Source: Linnemannia hyalina (lineage: Eukaryota > Mortierellomycota > Mortierellomycetes > Mortierellales > Mortierellaceae). Taken from it: 64,000 nucleotides of DNA. The stretch lies in assembly GCA_019671135.1 (NCBI GenBank), contig JAHRHY010000009.1, positions 2,232,001 to 2,296,000 on the forward strand. The letters run 5' to 3'. Below, piece after piece: positions 39,037-50,679 of this stretch; position 1 is the stretch's first letter; every line of letters begins with the position of its first letter. The translations under genes were made by a program, and so were the position numbers. The notes below the pieces were generated by a model. It made no database searches. It saw only the letters and a list, made by a program, of their open reading frames with translations, and was not told the DNA's origin.

Positions 39037-42000
39037 ATGTTATCGGCCACCAATGTTATGCGTTTATGCGCAAGCTGCAAGCAACCAGGACATTCTCGAA
39101 ATACCTCAACGAAATGCCGCCTCTACAAAAAAAGGTATGAGCAAATGAGAATGAAAAGGTTATAAAGTGTAACCGCTCCTGTTGTTAAAGAAATGTGACC
39201 TTTTCTATCGTTTTCTTTTGTTTATGGGGAGGGACAGACCATCAAACTCCATAACTATCCCAAGTGATATAGCCCAAGACGCCCAAAGAGATATGGAACG
39301 CCGACGACAAGAAGATCGAATCAATCAAGAAGCTGCGGAAGGCTCTCGCAGGCATGCTATTTCCATTTCTCCGGCTGCCTCAATTACTCCTATCGCTGCT
39401 ACTCCTCATTCTGCTCTAAAGTGTCAATCTTGCGGACGGCTTGGCCATAGTCGCAAAAGTCACAAGGATTGTCCTATGAATCGACGATACCTGCTCATTG
39501 CTGCTCCTATTGCTCCTGCTGCCCATACTGTTCCTGCCACTCCTGCTGCTCCTATAGTCTCTGCCGCTGCTGCTATTCCTGCTATTCCTGTTATTCCTGC
39601 CGCTCCTGCCGCCGCTCCTGCTATTCCTGATGCTCCTGCTGTACGTGTGTTCGGAAATGGAATGGCTGCTTGCAAGGAACAAGATGATACAGAATACAAG
39701 GCCCTGGATCGGATGAACGTCGTTTGCTCTCACTGTGGCGCCTTACATTGGAGAGAGGTAACAATATAATATCAGTCATTTTTTTTAAAACATCTTCTGC
39801 ATTTTTTTTAGATTCCTAACTTTTTTTTCTATCTTCTGAATATATCCAGGAACGCGTCGGATGTGCGGTCGTAACTCCGCGTTTCTCTATGTGTTGCCTC
39901 CAAGGAAGAGTCAAAATGCCGACTATTGAAGCTCCCCCTGCCGAATTACAAGAACTGTTTAGAGGCGATACCCCTCTCTCCAAGCGATTTCTGGCAAACA
40001 CACGGACCTTCAACAATGCCTTTGCTTTTGCATCCTTTGGCACCAGTACAAAGTACCGTGACATGCGGCGACCGCCTGGCAGAGGCCCAAATACCTTTCA
40101 AGTCAAGGGCCAGCTTTACCACAAGATCGGCGGTATTCTCCCACCAAACGCCCAACAACCTCAGTTTGCCCAGATTTATTTTCACGACTCGGACCAGGAC
40201 GCTGAAGTCGATCGACGCTTGGATTTCATCTATGGGTCAAGGAACCAGGCTCTTCCAAACGGCGGGGATGGTGTGCAAGCACGAGACCGAGACAAGGACA
40301 GAAGGATTATCCGCATCCTTCATCGCCTCATGTACAGGCACAATCCGTACGCCAAGAGGTTCAAGACCATCGGACAGCGTATTCGAGCGGACGATGCACC
40401 GGTTCTGGGCTTAAAGATCGTTTGTCAGAGGGCGGGTGACGCGAGACGCTACAATCGACCCACCGCCGATGAATTCGCCGCCATTCTTCCTGGCGATGCA
40501 ACAGATGCACCTGGGAATCGGGATATAATCATCCAGCTTCACAACAACCGCCTTCATCAGGTCTCAGCACTGCACCAGTCATACTTTCCTCTCTGTTACC
40601 CGCTGTTGTTTCTACGTGGGGAGGATGGATATCACCTAGGACTCACTCGAAACAACCCTCAACCTCCGGAAGATGTCTTGCAGCATGTCCTAGATCCACA
40701 ACTTGCTTATCGACATCCAGTTCCACCTCATAATCTACAGCCACTATTGGATCAAGCCAATGCTAATGAGATGGACATTGACAACAACGGCAACAACAAC
40801 GACAACGACAACAACAACGACAATATGGACCTTGGCGACAACGACGACGATGACGTCGAGAACGACCTCGAGGAGCAGATCGACCAGGGCGATAATGATG
40901 AAATCCTCGACAATCACCTAGGCGACGCTGATCCTCAAGCTGCAATGGGTCTCAACAATGAGGGCGAAGGTGAAGACGACGAGGGTGAAGGCGATGAGGA
41001 GCATGCTCCGGGAAACTATACTCACAGGATCACCATGATGGATTTCTTCGCCTATCGCCTCCAATACCGCATTGGCGATAGCAGCGAGTACATGTTCCGT
41101 TCAAGACGCCTCTTTCAGCAATTGATGGTTGACATGTTTTGCACCATGGACATGAATCGCCTCAATTTTCTAAAGCATAATCAGCAGACCCTTCGTATTG
41201 AGCTCTACTCAGGTAATCAAGGGAACCATTTTTGAGATGTTGAGGGTGCATTGATCATTCTCAGAATTCTAATTATTATTATTATTATTTATTTTTTTGG
41301 ACATGATATCTCCACAGGCTTACAGGATGCGGTCAATGCTGGGGATGTCGACGCCGCTGCCGTTGGAAGACGGGTCGTCCTCCCTTCAAGTTATGTCAGC
41401 GGACCCCGATACATGCAGCAGCTGTACCAAGATGCAATGGCCATTGTCCGTGCCTTCGAATCGACACCGGATTATTTCGTCACTTTTACCTGTAACCCCA
41501 AGTGGCCCGAAATCACGTCAGAACTTTTCCCAAACCAGACAGCGGCTGACCGCCCGGACCTGACGACACGCGTCTTTCACATCAAGCTGAAGGAACTCCT
41601 ACATGATCTGTTGAAAAAGCAAGTCCTTGGAAAGGTTGTCGGCATGATTCATGTTATTGAGTTCCAGAAGCGTGGACTACCCCACGCACACATTCTGCTC
41701 ATCATGAGCCCTGAGCACAAGCCTGGATTGCCTGCAGACTACGACAAATACATATCTGCTGAGATTCCCGATCCTGAAACGCACCCAGCTGCCTACGAGA
41801 CCGTCAAGAGAACAATGATCCATGGCCCATGTGGACCGGCAAATAGGAACTCCCCATGCATGGAGAACGGTGTGTGTACCAAAGGCTATCCCAAGCCCTT
41901 CCTCGCGAACACTACAAACGGACCAAATGGATATCCGCAGTACCGGCGCCGCATGGATGGAAGGACGATCAGGATCGATGGCCGGGGAGATTTCGAGATT

Positions 42001-44556
42001 GACAACCGTTGGGTCGTTCCGCATAACCCCTATCTGGCCGCAAAGTACGGCGCCCACATTAATGTCGAAAGCTGCACCTCTTCCACTGCCGTCAAGTATC
42101 TGTACAAGTACGTCTACAAGGGCCATGATCGAGCCACTGTTGTGGTCCAACAGCCGGCACAAGACGGAACTCAGGTCGCCGGTGATCTTCCTGTGCAAGA
42201 AGCCAATGAGATCATTGATTTCATCGACGGTCGCTACGTCTCTGCTTCCGAGTCTGCTTGGCGCATATTTGGATTTCGCCTACACAGTGCCTATCCATCC
42301 GTCACCAGGTTGCATTTGCATCTCCCCGGTCAGTTCATGCATGCCTTCCGCTCGGACGAACCCATCGCTGATGTCCTAGAGAGAGCCGCAATGGAGCGCA
42401 GTACGCTGACAGCATTCTTCGACTATAACCGTCACCATCCTGATGAGCCGCCTTCAAAGTACCACAACTTTCCTCAAACCCACGTTTACCTCAAGAGCGA
42501 GAAGCGATGGAAGCTCAGGGAGAGAGGATGTACAGTCGGCCGACTCTTTTTTGTGCATGATACCGCAGGCGATCTGTTTTATTTGCGGTTGTTACTGCTC
42601 TCGGTGCCAAGTCCTATATCGTTTGAGGACCTGAGAACAGTCGAAAACGAGGTCCACCCTACGTTCAAGGCCGCTTGCATCGCCCTTGGCATGCTTCAAG
42701 ACGATCGCGAATGGGAGAACTGTCTTCGGGATGCCGCTGTCAGTCAAACGGGATACCAACTCCGCTCTCTTTTTGCAAAGATCCTTGCCTTTTGCAACCC
42801 GACAAATCCTGCTCAGCTTTGGACCACCTTTCGCGATGCACTGTCTGATGATCTCCGTCCAAGGGAATGTGACGCTACCAGTCCTGAGCAGCGGATATCC
42901 TTTGCAGACCAGCGTGCAAATGCTGCGCTGATCCACTTACAAGTCCTCCTGAGAAACCTCGGCAAGACTCTCCACGACTATGAAGGCATGCCCGAGCCCG
43001 TCATACTGGAGCAGCATGGTCCAAACGTAAATGCATTTATTGCAGACGAGTTGAGTTACCCTTTGCCCAGCCCAGAAGAGTTCGCCGTGATGGAGCAGTC
43101 ACTCAATGGGAATCAGAGGGAAGCATACGACCGAATCAAGCGCTCCTATGAGATGAACACTTCCGAGACGTACTTCATCGATGGTCCCGCAGGCACAGGG
43201 AAGACCTTCCTTTACTCCCTTATCCTATCTATGGTCCGGTCAAATCACGATATCGCTCTTGCCGTCGCCGGATCTGGAATTGCCGCATTACTTCTACAAG
43301 GCGGAAGAACCGCTCACTCGCGCTTTAAGATTCCCGTCCCTACCCACGAGGACAGTGTTTGTTCAGTCAATCACAGGTCAGAAGTTGCAGATCTTCTCAT
43401 CCAGGCCAAGATCGTTGTCTGGGACGAAGCTCCTATGACACATCGGCATATCTTCGAGGCTGTAGACCGCACTCTCAAAGACCTAATGAAAACTGTGGAC
43501 CCTGAGAACGAACACCGTCCCTTTGGAGGAAAGCTCATGGTCTTTGGCGGCGACTTTAGGCAGATTCCTCCAGTTGTCAAGCAAGGACGCAGAGAGGAAA
43601 CCATTGGAGCCTGCTTTAAACGATCTCCACTCTGGCAACACATCCAACACCTCCATCTTTCCGTCAACATGCGCCTTCTCAGAAATGCCAACGCTCCCGA
43701 CATCGAGGAACAAACCGGGTTTGCAAACTGGCTTCTTCAAGTCGGAGAAGGAACAGTTCCCGGCCCGTCTCTAGACAATGGAATCTCCACCAACATCACA
43801 CTCCCACCCCAGATGGTGATGCCAGCCAATGCCAACATTGACGATCTTATTGCCAAAGTCTACCCTGATCTCCAGCACAATATTGGCAATACCCAGTATC
43901 TCAATCAGCGCGCAGTGCTCTGTCCAACAAACGACAACGTCGATGAAGTCAACAACCACATCATGTCGACCATACAAGGAGAATCAAAGGAGTTTCTCTC
44001 GCAGGACTCCATCATCGATAAAGAGGACGATAGAGTGGACGCTCTGTTTCCTATTGAGTTTCTGAACGGCCTCAAGTCGTCTTCGCTCCCTCCTCACTGC
44101 CTAAGATTGACCGTGGGTTGCCCTGTCATACTCCTTCGAAACCTTATGCCCCAGGAAGGACTTTGCAATGGTACACGACTGATATGTACGTCTCTCTCCC
44201 GGTACGTCTTGGGAGCCACTATCATTACAGGAACACATGCCGGCAATCAAGTATTCCTTTCCCGCATCCCGATCTGCCCTTCTGATCTCGATATGCCGTT
44301 CAAGTTCCGTCGACTCCAGTTCCCTATCCGACCTGCCTTTGCAATGACTATTAACAAGTCCCAAGGTCAGACTTTGGACACTGTTGGTATCTATCTCAAG
44401 AAGCCGGTATTTGCCCATGGCCAACTGTACGTCGCCCTATCTCGAGTGACGAGCAAGAACAACGTGCATGTGTTGATTGAGAAGGAGGATCCCAATACAC
44501 CAGATAGCTGTACAACAAATGTTGTTTACCCAGAGATCCTTGCCCTGGGTGACTGA
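39037..44556 (+). CDS. Helitron transposase (Rep + PIF1 helicase), four exons
   Basis: Exons 39037-39134, 39238-39757, 39850-41212 and 41318-44556 joined at GT-AG sites give an uninterrupted 1739 aa protein. The N-terminus has two CCHC-type knuckles (CASCKQPGHSRNTSTKC and CQSCGRLGHSRKSHKDC), an Ala/Pro linker, and CSHCGALHW, typical of Helitron Rep proteins. The Helitron-like N domain follows (LQELFRGDTPLSKRF, FASFGTSTKY). After an acidic stretch comes the HUH nickase: GLPHAHILLIM with the two His at ~41683 and 41689, and the Tyr-rich KYLYKYVYKG segment (~42100). The C-terminal half is a PIF1-type 5'-3' helicase: GPAGTGKTFLYS (~43183), WDEAPM, FGGDFRQIPPV, and TINKSQGQTLD with YVALSRVTS near the end. 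It is expected to nick and unwind DNA for rolling-circle transposition. All key motifs are present. Confidence 0.92.
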
Positions 44557-44692
44557 AAAAAAAAAAAAAAAAAAAAGAGAAGGGAGCAGGGAGAAAAAGA
44601 GAGTGTCGGACAGATATAAATATTAAAACACAAAACAACACCCATTTTTTTCACCAACACCTCCGCGAGCGAAGCCGCGGGTACTATTCTAG
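44557..44692 (+). other. Helitron H1 3' tail with terminal hairpin
   Basis: Behind the stop lies a run of over 20 A, then AT-rich sequence, then the hairpin CCGCGAGCGAAGCCGCGG, GTACTATT and the terminal CTAG. The hairpin acts as the rolling-circle termination signal in Helitrons. Confidence 0.85.
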
Positions 44693-45135
44693 TCTAATAA
44701 TACAAAGCGACTGTAGTGATCACCTGATATAGTTCGCAGTCACAATCAATCAATCGTTCCTAAATCACATGATTGTATTATGTCTATCGTGTGTGCTGTG
44801 TGTGTGCCTGACGAACGCCACTAAATTTCCACCTCCCATTGTTGTTGATTGATGTTGACTAAGCAAAAGTGCGTATGCGTATCCCACAGAAAGCGAAGTG
44901 CGTGTCCCCTAGGAGGATCTGCTGACCAAGAAATGCTAAATAAGCAAAGTGGGAGTCCTCTAGAACCTCTAGAATCCTCCAGCAACAACCTTTTCTTCTC
45001 TAATAACTTGCTGCTACTCTTTTCCTCGCTTTTGTGCTTTTTTTTTTTTTTTTTTTTGCCCCTTTATTCCTAACTACAGTCTTTCATCAGCCACAACTCC
45101 AAATTTCATTTTCATCACATCTGTCACCATTCAAC

Positions 45136-45621
45136 ATGCCTTCCACTCGCCGTGCTCCTCTTACCTCCACCTCCAGTATCGATACCTCTTCAACTACAGC
45201 CTTTACAGGATACAAGCGGGTTAGAGCGACGAACTCAACAAGGTCGCAGCCCACCAAGTCCGTCAGGTTCTCTTCCCTTACCACCACCAGGCGTACGGCT
45301 GCCACTAAATCTACTGTTACCACTCCCTCCTCTCCTTCCTCGCTTCCCATCAATAGCACTATCACCACACCCAATGCAATCGCTTCTTCTTCCTCCTCCT
45401 CTTCCCCTATTAGCAGGTGTAGCAGGTGCCGTGGAAACGATCACCAAAGGTCAACAAGTCGTCGCTGCCCATACTTTAAAGGGAAGCAAACGACAAGTGC
45501 AAGGATCTGCCATTCCCAGAAGCGTCACTCCAACAACTGCGACTACCTCGAAACCATCTTTGACACCGTTTCGGACGAGAGTATCCTCGCTGCACGACCC
45601 GCGTCTTTCACATCAAGCTGA
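45136..45621 (+). pseudogene. Accessory gene of H2 fused out of frame to Rep
   Basis: 161 codons from the ATG at 45136 match the H1 accessory protein (MPSTRRAPLTSTSS, TAFTGYKRVRATNSTRS, knuckle CSRCRGNDHQRSTSRRCPYFKGK, FDTVSDESILAA). At about 45596 the frame enters Rep sequence in the wrong phase and stops after ASFTSS. The acidic C-terminal half is lost. Confidence 0.8.
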
Positions 45622-47182
45622 AGGAACTCCTGCATGATCTGTTGAAAAACCATGTCCTCGGAAAGGTCGTCGGCATGATTCATGTCATTGAGTTCCAGAA
45701 GCGTGGACTTCCCATGCACACATTCTGCTCATCATGAGCCCCGAGCACAAGCCTGGATTGCCTGAGGACTACGACAAATACATTTCTGCCGAGATTCCTG
45801 ACCCTGCAACTCATCCGGCCGCCTATGAGACTGTTGTGAAATCCATGATCCATGGCCCATGTGGACCGGCAAACAGGAACTCTCCATGCATGGAGAACGG
45901 CGTGTGTACCAAAGGCTATCCCAAGCCCTTCCTCGCAACCACCACAAACGGACCAAATGGATATCCGCAGTACCGGCGCCGCATGGATGGAAGGACAGTC
46001 AGGATCGATGGCCGGGGAGATTTCGAGATTGACAACCGTTGGGTCGTTCCGCACAACCCTTATCTGGCTGCAAAGTATGGTGCCCATATCAATGTCGAGA
46101 GCTGCACCTCTTCCACTGCGGTCAAGTATCTTTACAAGTACGTCTACAAGGGTCATGATCGAGCCACTGTTGTGGTTCAACAGCCGGCACAAGACGGAGC
46201 TCAAGCCGGAGCCGGAGATCTACCTGTGCCAGAAGTCAACGAGATCATTGATTTCATCGACGGTCGCTATGTCTCTGCCTCCGAGTCTTCTTGGCGCATA
46301 TTCGGTTTCCGCCTATACAGTGCCTATCCATCCGTCACCAGGTTGCATTTGCATCTTCCCGGCCAGTTCATGCACGCCTTCCGCTCGGACGAACCCATCG
46401 CCGATGTCCTAGAGAGAGCCGCACTGGAGCGCAGTACGCTGACTGCATTCTTCGACTATAACCGCGACCATCCTGACGAACCGCCATCAAAGTACCACGA
46501 CTTTCCTCAAACCCACGTTTACCTCAAGAGGGAAAAGCGATGGAAGCTCAGAGAGAGAGGATGTACAGTCGGCCGACTCTTTTTTGTGCATGATACCGCA
46601 GGCGATCTGTTTTATTTGCGGTTGCTACTACTCTCGGTGCCAAGTCCTATATCGTTTGAGGGCCTAAGAACAGTCGAAAACGAGGTCCACCCCACGTTCA
46701 AGGCCGCCTGCATCGCCCTTGGCATGCTTCAAGATGATCGCGAGTGGGAGAACTGTCTTCGGGATGCCGCAGTCAGCCAAACGGGATACCAACTCCGCTC
46801 CCTTTTTGCAAAGATTCTTGCCTTTTGCAACCCGACAAATCCTGCTCAGCTTTGGACCACCTTTCGCGATGCACTGTCTGATGATCTCCGTCCAAGGGAA
46901 CGTGACGCTACCAGCCTTGAGCAGCGACAATCCTTTGCAGACCAGCGTGCAAATGCTGCCTTGATCCACTTACAAGTTCTCTTGAGGAACCTCGGCAAGA
47001 CTCTCCACGACTACGAAGGCATGCCCGAGCCCGTCATACTGGAGCAGCATGGTCCCAACGTAAATGCATTTATTGCAGACGAGTTGAATTACCCTTTGCC
47101 CAGCGCAGAAGATTTCGCCATGATGGAGCAGTCACTCAACGCGAATCAGAGGGAAGCATACGACCGAATCAAGCACTCCTAT
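45597..47182 (+). pseudogene. Rep fragment of Helitron H2
   Basis: It aligns with residues from RVFHIKLKELLHDLLKK onward in H1 and is highly similar. A one-base deletion near 45713 breaks exactly the HUH motif (CTTCCCATGCACAC against CTACCCCACGCACAC). From 45734 a long frame (MSPEHKPGLPEDYDKY..) runs through the KYLYKYVYKG segment to NQREAYDRIKHSY, where E2 begins, just short of Walker A. It is not functional. Confidence 0.85.
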
Positions 47183-47677
47183 GCGGCCCCTTCATGTGCA
47201 GAGGATATAAAAAGGCATATAAAAAATATCCAAAGTCCAAGGAACGGAGTGTTGACTTCCATAACTGGCATATCTCTTCATAGTGGGCAACAGAACACAG
47301 AATAAAATAGCAATAGACAGCACAAGAATTTTTAAAATGTAATCTCTCCCCTGTATTTCACGACAAAGATACAGTTGAGAATACAAGTGCTTTAGATGAT
47401 CACATACAAGAACTACTCTGTCGAATCTTGCAGTGAGGGTTACAGGTTAATAGTAGATGGACATATTCAAGAGTTTGGTGTGCGAAAAATAAGAAGACTT
47501 TGTTGTTTGGAGAATAGGTTGGTGTTTAGTAGGATAGTTAAACAAAAAATGTTACAATGGTTGTCTTATATGCTTGGTATCATATATACATTCTCCTCTA
47601 ATGGACGCGGTGGATATCGTCAAGATCTGCAGAGATGTAACAAACACCATATGATAATTTGGACTTGAAAGGCCTCC
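47183..47677 (-). repeat. Right terminal repeat of E2 (495 bp)
   Basis: Reverse orientation of the E1 repeat, with GCGGCCCCTTCA at 47183 and GGCCTCC at 47677. It shares variants with the E3 repeat (for example ACCTGTAACCCTCAC) that E1 lacks. Confidence 0.88.
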
Positions 47678-47800
47678 TAGGTGGAAGTGTCGAAGACATG
47701 TTACATTTTTAAAAAGTTCATGCTATATATACAACCACAAATGCCAACTGTTGACAATTGGATAGTTTTTAAAATATCTACTCTTCATCTGTCTCAACAA

Positions 47801-50005
47801 CTACCAAAACTTTACATCTGGAGAGTACAATTTAGGCAATTCCTCGATCGTGAACCCCATGGCAATTAACTTCTGCTTTTGTTTGTTGTTGGTAAATTTG
47901 TCTCGACTATAGTTACTGTCACCGTTTGCAGGTATCTTATACAGCAGTCCAACAATAATGTCCTCTTCGTACCTCTTGAGCAGATGACATCCGTCGAAAA
48001 GGTAGTTGGTTGCATATTCATGCTTCTTGTCAAACGAACATGTTGTCCATTTAATTTCGTCTTTATCTATGACGATTATACCCGAGGAGCTTTTATCTTT
48101 AGGGTACCTTTTCCACATAACATCCTCAGCATCTTTATCATCCTCAGCATCTTTATCATCTTCAGCATCGTTATCACCCTCAGCATCTTTGTCATCCTCA
48201 GCATCGTTATCACCCTCAGCATCTTTGTCATCTTCAGCATCTTTATCACCCACCGCATCTTTGTCATCCTCAGCATCTTTATCGCCCTCAGCATCTTTAT
48301 CATCCTCACATGTGCTCTCATCTTTCTGTGGCAAGCTTTGCTTATGCTCATGCGGTTTAAATCCCATAGCAAACAACTTCTCTTTTTCCTTCTGGCTAAG
48401 AGAATGACACTCTACATTCTCTGCAGCAATATGGTCATCAGTCATCAAGCCGATTACAGTGTCTTTTTTGCGCATCTTGAGAATGTGCATTCCATTTACA
48501 AGTACATTCTCGGAATATTCCAAGTACTTGTTAAGTTTTTTCCATATCACCTTGGATTTATCTGTTGGTCCTTCTACTGGTACTTCTTCTTCTACTTCGA
48601 TCTCCTCGTTGAAAAGCGTCTTTCTCTCTTCATCAGACAATGGTTGAAGTTTCATCTTGCTAAGCATGGAGCGTTCCAAGATATCCAACTCTGGAACATC
48701 ACCGACACCGCGCAGAGCATCAAGCGTAAACAGGCCAACGTATGTATTCTTTCCAGATAGCCTGACAATGTACTTGCCATTCATCGTAAACTTAGTTGCA
48801 TACTCAAGCATGTCGTTATTAGGATGAATCATCCATCCTCTGTCCTTCGCACGTGCTATGTCTTTCTCTGATCTAATGTTATGCACCGTTGTGGCCAGTG
48901 CAAATGTATGTTCATCTTTTCCATCCTTAGAAACGTCTACATTAGAAGATGGCTCTGCATTTTTGGGCATCTCTGAATGCCTTTTCTTTCGAGAAGTCTT
49001 CTTCTCATCATCCTTAGATGACTTTTTATGAGATAGTTTTTCATCAGGGTTATCCTTAGAGGTATCATCTCCAGATTCTACATCAGGTCTGTTATTGGAC
49101 TTGCCATCATCAGAGTCTTTATCATCAGGGGAATCATCGTCAGAGCCAGCATCATCAGACGTATCACCATCATCTGTATCATCCTCAGAATTCTCATCAG
49201 CAGAAGACTCTTCTATTTTTTCTACATCTGCAGGAGTTGCCTCTTGGAGTCCCATCTTTTGCAATATACGTACCTCTTTGTCAGATATTTCCGGTACAGG
49301 AAGATTTTTCCCCATGAGCTCAGGTGGACACAATACAATGTAGAGGTCCTTTTCCTTCAGCTTAATAATGTACTTGCCATTTACAGTAAAGTTCTTTGCA
49401 TATAGAAAAGCTGGATTAGTTGCATAACGCATCCATATGCCTGTATTAGCGAGTGGTACATTTTTCTTGGACGTTATGTCAACTACCTTTGGACTCAACG
49501 GAAAGGAGACGGCAATTTTATCTTCTTCATCATCATCGTCGGACGGCTCTTCATCCTCGGAAGTCATATCGTCATCAGATGATACAAACTTAGAAGTATG
49601 TGTCTTCTTTAAAGCCTTGGAAGACTTGGGACGCGTAACGACAGGTGCATTCTTGTTACCACGTTTTATATGACCTCTATCTTGATCTTGATGACGCCCA
49701 CAGTATGTTTGACCAATTTTGGCTACACTACCACAATTAGCGCCCTTAATGGTTGTGCCTTGACACTTGCGCGCAGGATCGTGGACATAACAATGCATGC
49801 CTTCATCGTCAACTTCCTTCATGCATTTACGCTTGGACTTGACGCACTTTGCTCCACAAAAGTAGTATCTCTCCACTTCCTTATCCCCATCAAGCGCCTT
49901 AAAGATCTTATTTGCATCTTTCTTGGTAAACTCCACTCCCTTCTTAGAAGAAAATGTCTCGAAGGCCTTGGTGATGAGCTCGATTGTAAGCTGAACGTAC
50001 TGCAT
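47801..50005 (-). CDS. Four-module repeat protein (E2 copy)
   Basis: 734 aa, nearly identical to the E1 protein; the differences seen are a six-residue shorter DGDTSDDG stretch and a few substitutions (for example KNFTVNG for KNYTVNG, PEISDKE for PELSDKE, RHSEMPKN for RPSKMPKN). Both knuckles, all four modules and the DDKDAE array are intact and the gene has no stop. That the frame stays open while the adjacent transposase is broken suggests either recent insertion or that the gene is maintained for its own sake. Confidence 0.75.
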   Translation of the reverse strand: MQYVQLTIELITKAFETFSSKKGVEFTKKDANKIFKALDGDKEVERYYFCGAKCVKSKRKCMKEVDDEGMHCYVHDPARKCQGTTIKGANCGSVAKIGQTYCGRHQDQDRGHIKRGNKNAPVVTRPKSSKALKKTHTSKFVSSDDDMTSEDEEPSDDDDEEDKIAVSFPLSPKVVDITSKKNVPLANTGIWMRYATNPAFLYAKNFTVNGKYIIKLKEKDLYIVLCPPELMGKNLPVPEISDKEVRILQKMGLQEATPADVEKIEESSADENSEDDTDDGDTSDDAGSDDDSPDDKDSDDGKSNNRPDVESGDDTSKDNPDEKLSHKKSSKDDEKKTSRKKRHSEMPKNAEPSSNVDVSKDGKDEHTFALATTVHNIRSEKDIARAKDRGWMIHPNNDMLEYATKFTMNGKYIVRLSGKNTYVGLFTLDALRGVGDVPELDILERSMLSKMKLQPLSDEERKTLFNEEIEVEEEVPVEGPTDKSKVIWKKLNKYLEYSENVLVNGMHILKMRKKDTVIGLMTDDHIAAENVECHSLSQKEKEKLFAMGFKPHEHKQSLPQKDESTCEDDKDAEGDKDAEDDKDAVGDKDAEDDKDAEGDNDAEDDKDAEGDNDAEDDKDAEDDKDAEDVMWKRYPKDKSSSGIIVIDKDEIKWTTCSFDKKHEYATNYLFDGCHLLKRYEEDIIVGLLYKIPANGDSNYSRDKFTNNKQKQKLIAMGFTIEELPKLYSPDVKFW

Positions 50006-50679
50006 GTTTTTGGATATGAACGATATAGATTGTACTTGTGGTATGGTGGGTGTGAATGACTTTTCAGTTTATGTGTGGTAGATTGCAGCTGCTTAGTACA
50101 CTGATATAAAGAATTGCAATAAAAGATGGTTGTATAGGTATGGATGGTTGTATAGATATGGATAATGGTTGGTTGGTTACTAGATAAGATAAAGATTAAG
50201 CAAGAGGGAAGTGGAGTCCTTTATTTATACTAATTCATGGGACACTGCCACATTGGATATTAATAGCGCTTGCTTATTAACACTGCTTGGCGCTTAGTAA
50301 CAAAAGAGTTTTAAAAAGGCATCTAAGTGGTTAATAACGTAGTGTTCCTCGTATGACGTAGATCTTGCTTATTAAGACTGCTTGGCGTTAAAGACGGGGT
50401 TTAAAAATGGTTAAGAATGTAGTATTCTTTTATGACGTAGGTTTGTACATGTGTTTATGTATTCTTTTATGACGTAGGTTTGTACATGTGTTTATCCTCT
50501 TTGTTAAATAAAAAGGAATGTTGTAGAATAGCATAGAATAGCATCCGATCTACTACAATAATACCATGACTTTTAATAATAGATACCGGTGCATATTAGC
50601 GTCTAGGCAGTTAATACCGTATCTCAACGCTGACTAAATAGGCTATGTATGACTATTCTTTTAAAAACCTGCAATAAGT
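50006..50679 (-). promoter_or_regulatory. Promoter region of the E2 repeat-protein gene
   Basis: Reverse-orientation copy of the E1 promoter: TGACGTA three times, the 37 bp tandem unit and the TATA box (minus-strand TATAAATA at about 50229-50222). Conservation with E1 and E3 is nearly complete. Confidence 0.6.

Larger units (their letters stand above)
37108..44692 (+). mobile_element. Helitron H1, apparently complete
   Basis: The 5' end is TCTACTAATACAAA preceded by A at 37107. The 3' end has a GC-rich hairpin (CCGCG at 44663, CGCGG at 44676) followed eight bases later by the terminal CTAG (44689-44692) and a T, the classical Helitron arrangement with insertion between A and T. It is 7585 bp and has no terminal inverted repeats and no target duplication. 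It encodes a separate knuckle-type protein and a four-exon Rep/helicase transposase with an unbroken frame. Confidence 0.88.
44693..47182 (+). mobile_element. Helitron H2, internally deleted and truncated
   Basis: It starts TCTAATAATACAAAG at the base after the CTAG end of H1, so the two are joined head to tail. The 5' end resembles that of H1 (TCTAnTAATACAAA and an ATCACCTGA segment). Its accessory gene is followed immediately, at ~45596, by the part of Rep that begins in H1 at ~41571 (GCGTCTTTCACATCAAGCTG): an internal deletion of about 3.4 kb. At 47183 it is cut by element E2, and the helicase half is not found further on. Confidence 0.85.
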
